Below are positions 8,004-15,259 of a DNA stretch of 20,478 nucleotides, piece by piece. The notes under the pieces are model-generated. The model was not told the DNA's origin and did no database searches. It saw nothing but the letters and a program-made list of their open reading frames with translations. Within the stretch, counting starts at the first letter, position 1. Every line of letters starts with the position of its first letter. The translations under genes and the position numbers were made by a program. This DNA is from Perkinsus olseni (taxonomy: Eukaryota > Perkinsozoa > Perkinsida > Perkinsidae): contig JABANP010000729.1 of the NCBI GenBank assembly GCA_013115135.1, positions 1 to 20,478 of the forward strand, in the 5' to 3' direction.

Positions 8004-8690
8004 TCACTCCATGCACTGAGACTTGGTTCCACTCTCCAAAACGACTTTCGCAAAAACTTCAACCACTGCTCGGTCACACTTGAGAAGGACATTCCTATCC
8101 GCATGCTCTTCGCACCACACCCTTGCGAGCTCGGACGAAGAGACAACTCCATGCTGGGACATGATGAGTTGCAGCGCTTCTGTGAGAACTGGTAGTTCGA
8201 TAGTGGACTTCGGCAACCTTTTCTTGGGCCTTGCAACTTCATGGGAGTCCTCGACGATGCTACGGGGCAAACGAATGAATCAGAACAACTAAATATCGCT
8301 TCCTTACTTCTCGCGAGAGCATGGCTCGCCGTCCTTGTGAGTCTCTCCAGAGCAATCAGCACCATTACGCGGTTCAACCTGCAGAAGAAAAGATTCCCGA
8401 GTGGAAGCGCAAAGTGGACCTACCCGAAGGCTCTTCTTTCGCACAGCCTCGTCGACCTTCGTCTCGGAAGGGCGATGACGAAGCGCTTTCCGGAACTCCG
8501 AATTCGAAAGGCTCGCCATCTCAGTCACAACTTCCGCAGCTTCCGCCGAGGTCTGCTGGAAGAACACGCTGAGTATCCAAGGTCGAACCGCGTCACTTAC
8601 AGAATCGCCGCATTCTCTCTCCACAGTCTGCTCATCTGGTAGGTTGTCGGACGTCAAATAATACGGCACGTCAGCTTCGCTCACTCCCAT
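8004..8690 (-). CDS. Hypothetical protein, three exons, unit 1 copy (197 aa)
   Basis: The model runs from ATG 8690: exon 1 8424-8690, intron 8379-8423 (45 nt, GTAGGT...TTCTGCAG), exon 2 8308-8378, intron 8260-8307 (48 nt, GTAAGG...CCGTAG), exon 3 8004-8259. Phases join exactly (0, then 2), giving 197 aa. Comparison with the unit 2 copy supports it: in the first ~30 codons every difference is synonymous, and the only indel of the region falls in intron 1. Residues 1-20 contain MGVSEADVPYYLTSDNLPDE. The C-terminal ~85 aa form a helical domain with LTEALQLIMSQHG and ELARVWCEEHADRN. The same frame continues upstream of 8690 to an in-frame TGA at 8757-8759 and is open again to 8897, so the start is uncertain. 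The family is not recognised. A retroelement origin for the upstream part is discussed in the findings. Confidence 0.6.
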
Positions 8691-8759
8691 CCGACGCAAC
8701 AGGGACGCTCTTGAGGGAAGATCTAACGAGACACGACTGAGCACGACGGCCTTCAATCA

Positions 8760-8897
8760 GCTCCGACCGTTCAGTATGCCGTTCTCGTCATGAGAGGCAG
8801 TGAGCACGAGTCTAGGGTTCGCTGTGATCGCCCGATGAGGGTTCAACCCGCATTCTCGAAGGCCGCTAACCTGAGCCGAGCTATGTAGCACAGAAGA
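8760..8897 (-). pseudogene. Open frame upstream of, and in frame with, the 197-aa gene, interrupted by TGA
   Basis: These 46 codons contain CGLNPHRAITANPRLVLTA followed by SHDENGILNGRS, then TGA (8757-8759), then LKAVVLSRVS in the same frame. The DENG-I-L-x-x-R-S-(stop)-L pattern resembles, to my memory, the segment just before the zinc-binding domain of BEL/Pao and related integrases (DENGxLRxGGRL). The TGA is shared by both duplication units. It could be a stop in a decayed element, a genuine 5' region, or removed by an intron I cannot see. Confidence 0.35.
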
Positions 8898-8954
8898 TTA
8901 TGAATCATTCATACCAATTTTTTCATCATCGGTGGCTTGCCTATCCCCCAGAAT

Positions 8955-9113
8955 TCAGCGATGGCTGGGCAGCGGTGGATGATCTCCACGGCTTGAGGGA
9001 GCGGTAGGTGCAGAGGCGCGCTTGTTATGGAATGTAGACACCCCTTCACGTGCTTCGGGTTCATTGAGACGATTGAAAAACTTTTTGGCGACTTGCGCCC
9101 TCTTTGCATACAT
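8955..9113 (-). CDS. Possible 52-aa protein or exon (unit 1)
   Basis: The ATG at 9113 opens a basic then Pro/Ser-rich frame: AKRAQVAKKFFNRLNEPEA, then a tail rich in S, P and H. The composition looks protein-like and no product is recognised. It could be a 5' or internal exon of the minus-strand frame that follows at 8897-8004. The identical copy in unit 2 lies at 16212-16370. Confidence 0.3.
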   Translation of the reverse strand: MYAKRAQVAKKFFNRLNEPEAREGVSTFHNKRASAPTAPSSRGDHPPLPSHR

Positions 9114-9467
9114 CTACTGCAATACTAATAAACTAGATACGTGTCGGACGCACGGTCCTCAGGAAGAGATCCCACCGACTTTCAGGCCATCGTTGCGGCG
9201 GCACAAGGCAAACAATGAGATCAATACATCCCTCAACATACCCACCGAAGAGGGGCCACCCGAAAAAGCACGTCTAACGGTATGCATGGATAAACTACAC
9301 AATAAGAATGTAACGGCAGTGTTGTTGGATATTATGTGGGGCATCTATTAGTTCTCAATAAAGTAATTTAACCGAGGAGCTCTACATAGAAGTTATGAAT
9401 ACCATGTCGAGCTCCTACCAAAACTACCTGAAATGAAGAAAGAGTTTGTCGAATACAATTCTCGAAC
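9114..9467. other. No supported gene
   Basis: Both strands have one open frame each (plus to 9351, minus 9159-9344), neither with recognisable content. The plus frame lacks an ATG near its start. Confidence 0.3.
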
Positions 9468-10197
9468 CTAACCCCCTGGGAGGGCCTGGCGCAGTAGTCG
9501 AATAACCAAACACTCGAAGTTCACAGCGAAAATATCTTCAATCATGAATTCTGTGCGACGAGTTGTCACCGATTCAATCGACTTCGCTTGGGCTTCCGAC
9601 TCGACGTAGAAGACGCTGACGACGTCGAGGACCGACTCTCTCGCGACCGAACATCCCGAGGGCCTCTGATGGTCGCCACAACCCCACACCTCCCTGAAAC
9701 CGAGCTCCACACAGAACGGCGATCATACCAGCTCGGCGGACGACACACCTGCCGCTTCTTCGTTGCTGCGCATTCCCTGATGTTGACGGTACCTGAGGGA
9801 GAGACGAAGAGTCTGCGGGAGTGCATGGGTCGTTGAAACCGGGACTCACGAGAATGTAGTGTCATTCAGAGTACTCCGCTTGAGAGTGACAGGCGTCGCT
9901 TTAGGTCCGTCCAGTGACTTGGCCGGACTGTACCGTTTCTGAGGTGTTCTGCTCTTCCCTGCAGCCTTTGGTGAGACTCTCTCGGACTGTCAAGAAGTAA
10001 ACGCGGCGATCCGTATACAACTCACCGTCTAACCCTCGAAAGTTACTCACCCTAAGGATCTGTCCGTCTTTTCCCCGCTCCCTCTGGTTGGATTCTTGTC
10101 GAAAAGAAGCCCAAGTCTCACTGTCAACGTCAGCGGTGGTGCTAGCAACGACTGGCGCTTGGGTTCGAACCTCCGCATTGCCGTAGCAAGCCGAGGA
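9468..10197 (-). CDS. Hypothetical basic Ser/Pro-rich protein, four exons visible, 5' end unknown (unit 1)
   Basis: Exons (minus): A 10051-10197, intron 64 nt (GTGAGT...CTTGACAG), B 9850-9986, intron 57 nt (GTGAGT...CCCTCAG), C 9729-9792, intron 63 nt (GTATGA...CCATCAG), D 9468-9665. Phases 0, 2 and 0 join without stops over all four. Exon A includes DVDSETWASFRQES. Exon B is strongly basic with S/T-P sites (SERVSPKAAGKSRTPQKRYS), as in nuclear phospho-regulated proteins. Exon D is helical (SVLDVVSVFYVESEAQAKSI). An alternative acceptor for the last exon would give an Arg/Ser-rich tail instead. The upstream start is not found; a frame with C-x2-C-x3-C-x2-C lies at about 10380 but does not join cleanly. 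The product is not recognised. In unit 2 two homopolymer insertions break this frame. Confidence 0.5.
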
Positions 10198-10329
10198 CTG
10201 CAGCCTGGCCAACCTGAAGAGTTCACCCGCTCAGTGATGAGTATTGGAAGGTATGAAATTTTCCCTCATGTGGCACGCGTAGCACCAGAAGGAACCGAAT
10301 CGTCGTAGCAGGTGCTTTGTGAGGTTTTT

Positions 10330-10452
10330 TTAGTGGTAACGGAATTCTACACGTCTGACAAGATAGATTACACCGATCACAAGTAAAGCGTTTACCAACA
10401 GCCTTAACCAGTCTAACAGCCAAATAGCACTCTCCAGCAGCCCCGCAATGTT
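10330..10452 (-). other. Short hydrophobic frame, possible membrane helix
   Basis: A 40-aa stretch without ATG reads LESAIWLLDWLRLLVNALLV then IGVIYLVRRVEFRYH and stop. Its hydrophobicity is striking, with a positively charged end typical of a tail anchor. I could not find a splice that joins it to an upstream exon. The other frame on the same strand carries the Cys motif FTCDRCNLSCQTC, so only one of the two, if either, is real. Confidence 0.25.
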
Positions 10453-10669
10453 TTACAGGGTAAGGAAGTTATTGCAGCACTCAAATTGTGCGTACAGGTC
10501 AGACGTGGTAATGCTTCACTTTCACCTTTGTTCGCGCGAGAGTTGGTGTCCGCCGCCCCGACCCCCAAGTCGGTGACCTTCAGAGTGCCGGTAGCCCGAA
10601 AACGCGGGGGGATGCATGTCAAGTCCAGCTGTACATGCATAGTCAAACACAGCATTCGAAAATTTTATC

Positions 10670-10750
10670 GAGTGTTTGCCCGAGTGGTCAAGGGGGTGGA
10701 CTTAAGATCCACTGGACACGGTCCGCGTGGGTTCGAACCCCACAGCACTC
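10670..10750 (+). tRNA. tRNA-Leu (anticodon UAA), unit 1
   Basis: The 81-nt class II tRNA folds fully. The acceptor pairs gagtgtt with agcactc (one G-T). The D-arm is of the gagtggtcaa type. The anticodon stem GTGGA/TCCAC encloses loop cttaaga with anticodon TAA. A long variable arm (ctggacacggtccgc region) and T-arm GTGGG-TTCGAAC-CCCAC complete the fold. No CCA and no intron are encoded. Six T begin two bases after the end, a Pol III terminator. A and B boxes are intact. It is on the strand opposite to the protein genes of the unit. Confidence 0.95.
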
Positions 10751-10944
10751 ATTTTTTCAACACTTCGCTCGCCCGAAGGCGCAGACTTTCCAGACCTCCT
10801 AGAGTGCACCAAGAAGAATCACTGCGAGCCGCCCAGAACCCGAACCAGCGATGCTGCATCATGCAGCCTGCATGGCGCCCTGTCACTCACTCGAACAAAC
10901 ATCCAGCAAAAACTTCAACAACAGCAGGAAGATGACTCAATTCG

Positions 10945-11469
10945 TCACATGTCAAACTTAATCTCCACAGACTTCAGCGACTTCTCCTTGGCACCCCTCA
11001 TACCAACCAAGTATCGCTTGTGAACGACAGGATTGGTCCACTTGTCATGGTAAGTGTTAGTCGTCACATCTTTCGGAAGATACACCTAAGTCAAACCGGA
11101 GCATCCATTGAAATGATGCTACTCTGGGGAAAGCAAATGACGAGGTCGTCTCACCTGCGCGTCGCTGTCTCGTCTGAAGGCCGAATTATTAGTCTGTATG
11201 CTCCTCGTTCTCTTCTGTCGCAGAGACGCCGCCCTCAACAATCTTTCCCGCAGTCGCCATTCGTTCCATCTGACAGAAACTACCGCGGGGGATGGCCTTC
11301 TCTCAGCTCACTCATATTCCTTGTCCACATGCTGCACCGGATGAAGGTCAGTCTCGCAAGCCGCATCCATTCGAACTTGCCCCGAGCTACTATCTTTGCG
11401 TATCAGCTTATCTAAGAGGACACGAGGGAACTCGACCAACCCATAGTGGACTATGAGAATAGCTTGCAT
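10945..11469 (-). CDS. Hypothetical protein, three exons, 137 aa (unit 1)
   Basis: Exon 1 11312-11469 (ATG 11469), intron 11270-11311 (42 nt, GTGAGC...TTTCTGTCAG), exon 2 11155-11269, intron 11086-11154 (69 nt, CAG|GTGAGA...GACTTAG), exon 3 10945-11085. Junctions are phase 2 and phase 0 and the frame is open throughout, which strongly supports the model. Exon 1 begins MQAILIVHYGLVEFPRVLLD. Exon 2 is basic and helical (EWNEWRLRERLLRAASLRQK). Exon 3 contains VYLPKDVTTNTYHDKWTNPV and ends GAKEKSLKSVEIKFDM. The size, basic middle and lack of known motifs suggest a small organellar or ribosome-type component, but this is a guess and I recognise no family. The frame stays open upstream of the ATG, so an additional 5' exon is possible. 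Confidence 0.6.
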
Positions 11470-11664
11470 CACCCGACGGACGGGAAGGCTTTTACGCCGG
11501 GAGAGGATTTTCCGAGTACATGCCAGCCCTCTCGAGCGGAGACATTCCACCTGATTCTCACCTCCAAACTCCCCGCTGTCAGACAGGAAAAAGGGAACAT
11601 GAGGGAACTCTGCCTGCATCCTGAAAAGTGCTAAAATCTCCCGAGACGACGCTGGCTGAGATCG

Positions 11665-12121
11665 CTACTGCAGCAAAGGAATCAACGGCGGTAGCAGACG
11701 GCAATACGCCTTAACGCCTTCCTCATAGCCCGCACGGTCAGCCATGAACCTGCTTGCAGGAGGCAACAAATCACCGCCAATACTCTCGTCCACGACCTCC
11801 CCACCTTCTCACAGCGGTACGAGATGAGCACGCTACGAGAGACACGGCCTCTCCCTCCAGTCGTAGAAGGCCGTGCTGTGGGTCGCCAGGGATCAGCAAC
11901 CCGCCGCCGTCAACGATGGCGATGGGACAGTACCCCTGAGTGGCATCCTTGGTGGGGAGGCGAGCCCCGTCTCCGGCTACTACCTGATACTTCAACTTGG
12001 TCTCTTGGTAGTCTCCGAAGCTTCCAGGCTCCAGGAGAACCATGCCACCTGGGAGCGACGACCAATAACTCAACCGTTCATTTTCGGTCGATCGGACGTC
12101 CCATTTGGCTACCAGCCTCAT
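11665..12121 (-). CDS. Hypothetical protein, probably spliced (unit 1)
   Basis: The ATG at 12121 opens a frame with LPGGMVLLEPGSFGDYQETK and YCPIAIVDGGGLLIPGDPQH, ending near HGLLRLEGEA at about 11850. A 48-nt in-frame stretch (GTAGTA...CACTCAG, about 11930-11977) could be an intron or be translated. A further frame, EVVDESIGGDLLPPASRFMA through VKAYCRLLPPLIPLLQ, ends at 11665 and must be reached by another intron near 11810-11850. I could not fix its exact borders. Glycine- and proline-rich turns suggest a beta-rich fold. The plus strand is also open here, so strand choice rests on the continuation to 11665. No family is recognised. Confidence 0.4.
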
Positions 12122-12403
12122 CAGAACTATGCTCTTCCTCTGCCGCCTCTCCCTCGCTTTGAGGATTCTAACGACAAATGATGAGCAATGAAAGTAGCAC
12201 ACGCCTTGTGTGGCGGTTTCACCTCAGACCACCAGGGACATACGTCCTGCCACGATCGGGACGCCAACGGTTTCTGTGATTCTTCAGTGGGTGGGGACTC
12301 GGGGCTGAGAAGGAGAGGCCTCTGAGCAAACTAAAGCTTAGTTACTAAGCAAGGTTCAAATGAAGATACGACTGCCCGAGAAAGAAGCAAACCAAACTAC
12401 CAA
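12122..12403. other. Spacer upstream of tRNA-Thr
   Basis: No gene is seen. It contains the 5' flank of the minus-strand gene starting at 12121 and the upstream region of tRNA-Thr. Confidence 0.4.
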
Positions 12404-12476
12404 GCCTTCTTAGCTTAGTTGGTAGAGCACCCGCTTAGTAAGCGGGAGGTCGTCGGTTCAACTCCGGCAGAAGGCT
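12404..12476 (+). tRNA. tRNA-Thr (anticodon AGU), unit 1
   Basis: The 73-nt tRNA folds as a full cloverleaf: acceptor gccttct/agaaggc perfect, D-arm gcttagttggtagagc, anticodon stem CCCGC/GCGGG with loop ttagtaa (anticodon AGT, read as inosine-GU), T-arm GTCGG-TTCAACT-CCGGC. No intron and no CCA are encoded. The A box and the B box (ggttcaactcc) are present. The first T5 run comes 12 bases downstream (about 12488). Confidence 0.95.
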
Positions 12477-12608
12477 TATTGTTGTATATTTTTATTGCAA
12501 TTGACATTTGGCTTCATATCGCACATAGGGCAAACAACCCCCTCGAGCAGCCCACGCCATGCTATCAGCGAGCAGGACAGTCTCTACAAGTCCGATGAAG
12601 AAGAGTTG

Positions 12609-13085
12609 TTAGTACCAGTAGCCGTCAAGTTGATCCAACACCATCTGTGCCAACTGGATCCGGTCGTCAATGAAGTGGAGCTCATCTCTGCAACTTGTAT
12701 AATACTTTGTCAGCGAGTCGAACCTTGGATACACCTGACATACCGAATAGGTATCTTCTCGTGCATCACAGTCACCGAGTCAACAGCCGAGCTGGCGGCC
12801 GCCCACCCGTCAACCTCGACAGCCAACTCACCTCTTCCTTGGACACAACCGTCCTAGCTCCGATGCCAACATCGATCAGTTTCATGCACTCCGCGAACTG
12901 CGTGCGGGAATTATACAGTCGAGCGAGGGCCCTGCATGGCAGTCACTCATTTCCCTCATTGCCCAGTACCACCTTTCGATGTCTTCTTGGATTGACTGTA
13001 GGTACACCGTGCACTGGCGCAGGTAACAAATATCCTCAGCAAACTGGCTCAGATGGTCCGGATACTCAGAGTCTACGAGGAACAT
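12609..13085 (-). CDS. Hypothetical helical protein, at least three exons (unit 1)
   Basis: Exon 1 as modelled is 12970-13085 (ATG 13085), then intron 12932-12969 (38 nt, GTACTG...CATGCAG), exon 2 12832-12931, intron 12735-12831 (97 nt, GAG|GTGAGT...TATGTCAG), exon 3 12609-12734. Junction phases 2 and 0 join exactly, giving at least 113 aa. Segments include MFLVDSEYPDHLSQFAEDIC, then ALARLYNSRTQFAECMKLID, then YYTSCRDELHFIDDRIQLAQ and the end VLDQLDGYWY. The whole is predicted helical and rich in acidic and aromatic residues, somewhat like coiled-coil or BAR-type proteins, but no family is assigned. A further upstream exon (about 13110-13190, minus, with AGKIAQLGEHIARLLFASLV) probably belongs to the same gene. 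Confidence 0.55.
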
Positions 13086-13163
13086 CGCTCCTGCCTTGAC
13101 TAAGGGTCTTCCTACCACCACTGCCCTCCTTTTTCGACACAAGTGATGCGAATAGAAGACGAG

Positions 13164-13511
13164 CTATATGCTCGCCGAGTTGCGCGATCTTCCCTGCCCG
13201 CGAGGAGGATACTTTAACCGCTGTTTAAACTTCAACCCACCGCTTATCTCCCCCAGTCGAGCCTCTACATCATCAGCTTTCCGACAGTTATCGGAGTCAC
13301 CTAGTACCTGCTCCCCAGGCCCATATGCGATTGCAACAGGGAACGGGCGCACCTTGTTCACGTCGAGAGCCGCGCCTTTCCAGTCGCCAGACGTCGAATG
13401 GTAGAGGCGGATGCCGTGGACGAGACTTATGAGTTCTCGGAGGTGGCACACCTTGAAAACGACAAGCGCTAGGATAGATCCTGAGTCGCCGGGTTCGCGA
13501 ATCGCAACCAT
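13164..13511 (-). CDS. Hypothetical exon with a GDSG motif
   Basis: The ATG at 13511 begins MVAIREPGDSGSILALVVFK. The frame continues through RLYHSTSGDWKGAALDVNKV and a YGPGEQ stretch to 13164. GDSG is the active-site signature of chymotrypsin-like serine proteases, but I see no upstream His and Asp motifs and the residues after GDSG do not match the family well, so this may be coincidence. A donor-like AAG|GTGTGC follows VVFK. The frame overlaps at its 3' end with the possible upstream exon of the next minus-strand gene, so the two may be parts of one spliced gene. Its unit 2 copy lies beyond the window. Confidence 0.4.
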   Translation of the reverse strand: MVAIREPGDSGSILALVVFKVCHLRELISLVHGIRLYHSTSGDWKGAALDVNKVRPFPVAIAYGPGEQVLGDSDNCRKADDVEARLGEISGGLKFKQRLKYPPRGQGRSRNSASI

Positions 13512-13517
13512 ACCCAC

Positions 13518-13837
13518 TCGGGCAGATGTACAGCTAACTAGCCGCAGGGGGACTATCCATAGTCCATATTACCTTTTCATTAATCCCCAACGAACAGAAA
13601 GATTGCACCGCCGTCCGCGGCATGACGGAAAACAAAGCCGGGCTCACTTCACGGCGCACCTAAGGAGCCTGCGTCCCGCATGGATGACAGTCGGCTGACC
13701 TCTTGTTCGACATCCTCGTCAATCTTCATCGTCAAGGAGTTAACTCGCGCTGTCGTGAATAGGAGATCGTTGACCAGTTGGTATCTTTGGTAACAACATT
13801 TTGGTTGCTGTTCTTGGGCCAGAGGATATTAGTTCTA
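13518..13837. other. No supported gene
   Basis: Short minus-strand frames (for example MKIDEDVEQEVSRLSSMRDA near 13730-13660) look protein-like but cannot be joined. They might be further decayed parts of the relic at 13838-13927. Confidence 0.25.
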
Positions 13838-13927
13838 CGAACCCCGTTCAAAAAAGTAATTCTGAAACTCAGAATCAATCCTTACAGACTGAATGATAGA
13901 ACGATTGCGAGTTTGAAATTTGCCTCG
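13838..13927 (-). pseudogene. Decayed exon fragment related to exon 2 of the F-box-like gene
   Basis: The minus strand at 13842-13876 matches the plus strand at 5869-5904 with about 31 of 36 bases identical. The translated pieces EFQNYFFERGS and EFQNYFVEPGES align, with weaker similarity upstream (TRNRSIIQSVRI against TQNRFRSRILRV). The frame stops right after GS. No other exons of that gene are recognisable nearby, so this is a partial, inverted and probably inactive copy. Confidence 0.55.
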
Positions 13928-14065
13928 TCGAACACGTCCACAGTGTACTGATCATGAAGTTATAGCGTGGAAGTCGTTGGACGACGATGCCTCGTTGGTT
14001 ACACTCATATTAGTATGATAAAACCACACCACTGCTACCACTCATACCAACTTTTTCCCGAATCA

Positions 14066-14282
14066 CTACACTTGATTGTAGCCCTCGAAGTCCATCCTGC
14101 CATCGAGGTCCCCGCTGCGTTCGACGACTCGCCGTATACCGCCAGCCACAGCAGAACTCCTTTCAGTATCCCGGCTGAATGACCGCCTACTCTCGCGATT
14201 CTTTCACGACTCTCTCTCCTTACTTCACAGCGGCACTCTCGATACATCGAAACAGATCTCCGAAATTTGCCTGGAGTCTCAT
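14066..14282 (-). CDS. Possible small two-exon protein (55 aa or longer)
   Basis: Exon 1 14224-14282 (ATG 14282), intron 14175-14223 (49 nt, GTAAGG...CATTCAG), exon 2 14066-14174. The phase-2 junction joins without stops. The product starts MRLQANFGDLFRCIESAAV and ends RMDFEGYNQV; the second part (RDTERSSAVAGGIRRVVERS) is amphipathic. The frame is open upstream to about 14525 with basic and Ser/Thr-rich content, so a longer N-terminus from an unseen exon is possible. No family is recognised. Confidence 0.4.
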
Positions 14283-14560
14283 CGTCTCCACCGCAGGATT
14301 CCGTGAAGGTCCGGGCTTTGCCTGGAGCAAGTTCAAGCAAGCGTAGCAAGCATCGTTTGTGCGCGAGCTATTCGCGCGCCCCCGTAATCGACCAAAGTGG
14401 TAGCAACGATATGTTGCGTTCGTGGTTGTAAGGAGCGGAACCCGGCGTGAGAAGGTCTTCCGGGCCGGTTCCGAGGAAATTTTTCTTTTGGTTCGCCGCG
14501 TTGGATCCTCTCGCTCACTCGTCACCTAGCGCTTCTCGTACGTCTGCTCGTTGATTGTTC
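14283..14560. other. Upstream region, no firm gene
   Basis: Minus-strand frames extend here without an ATG. An inverted repeat GCGCGA-gctat-TCGCGC lies at 14361-14377. Confidence 0.3.
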
Positions 14561-14597
14561 GTTGAATTGCTGCTCGTTGAATTGCTGCTCGTTGAAT
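14561..14597. repeat. 15-bp minisatellite near the duplication junction
   Basis: The unit gttgaattgctgctc occurs twice exactly, plus 7 bases of a third. A degenerate copy (tgctcgttgattgttc) precedes it. It ends 65 bp before the unit 1/unit 2 junction. Confidence 0.75.
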
Positions 14598-14663
14598 GTT
14601 CGCCGCGCCTATACGTCCAGTCGCCTTCGCCTAGACCTGTTGACATCGTTGCTCGCTGAGTCT

Positions 14664-15259
14664 TGGAGGTACATTGCGAACGGGAGTCGATTCCTACAGC
14701 TGTTGTTCTTTGCAGCACACAACGACAGTCTGTACCTAGGCTCGCGGAGGCGAAGATTCCGTACTCGACACCGATGTGCTCGCAACTTAGCGAAGAGTAG
14801 ACGTCACCAATCTAGCCCGCGATGGGGTGTGTGAGTTTGAAGTCCAATGCCGGCAGTACGGCTTAGTTAGACTAGCACCGATGTGAAACTCTCTGTGGTG
14901 GATCAGTCAGGTCGCGATAGTGTTACCACTGGTAAATTACCAGCACACCCGTTGGCTGAAGCGATCGCTCATCGAGAGAGCTGTTCAGAGACCGCCCGAT
15001 TGAGCGCACAACACCCGAGATTCGTCGTCTTTCATCTGCTGCCTTACTGTCATCAACCACTTTGCTTAGCGCAGGTTCTCAACGCAGCAAGATGAGATCA
15101 GCGGAATATACTCAATCGAGCGGCATTCGGCTCAATCGACGATTCATCACGCACCCTCCGAGGTCGGGCATACCTCAACCATCACGCATTCTCCTCACTC
15201 GACTGACACTGCTAGTAACACAAGAAATGGGGATGTTGGTGACAGAAACAGCTGATTAG
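14664..15259. other. No supported gene (start of duplication unit 2)
   Basis: This is the same as 7408-8003 of unit 1. Confidence 0.3.

Larger units (their letters stand above)
7406..14661. repeat. Tandem segmental duplication, unit 1 (7256 bp)
   Basis: From 7406 the sequence matches the sequence from 14662 to the window end almost base for base. Bases immediately before 7406 and before 14662 do not match, which fixes the left boundary. The match runs up to 13210, where unit 2 leaves the window. The simplest reading is therefore a head-to-tail duplication with a 7256-bp period. It contains two tRNA genes (plus) and several intron-containing minus-strand genes. Confidence 0.9.

Noticed and set aside
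9022..9351. 109-aa plus-strand frame, identical in both units
   Set aside because: It starts at TTG, not ATG, and has no motif. Identity between units is expected from the duplication and is not evidence of coding.
9588..9836. Plus-strand acidic frame (GFRLDVEDADDVEDRLS...)
   Set aside because: It overlaps minus-strand exons C and D, whose splice sites and phases form a consistent chain. The plus frame has no such support.
10155..10185. B-box-like ggttcgaacct (also 17416-17446)
   Set aside because: The flanks do not pair as a T-stem and there is no upstream A box. It lies inside a predicted exon on the other strand.
10223..10423. C-x2-C-x3-C-x2-C zinc-like motif (FTCDRCNLSCQTC)
   Set aside because: It overlaps in another frame with a convincing hydrophobic helix and cannot be spliced cleanly to downstream exons. 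A single Cys cluster is weak evidence.
10486..10935. 149-aa plus-strand frame
   Set aside because: It runs straight through the tRNA-Leu gene and lacks any protein-like feature.
14361..14377. Inverted repeat GCGCGA-gctat-TCGCGC
   Set aside because: A six-base stem in GC-rich sequence is compatible with chance.
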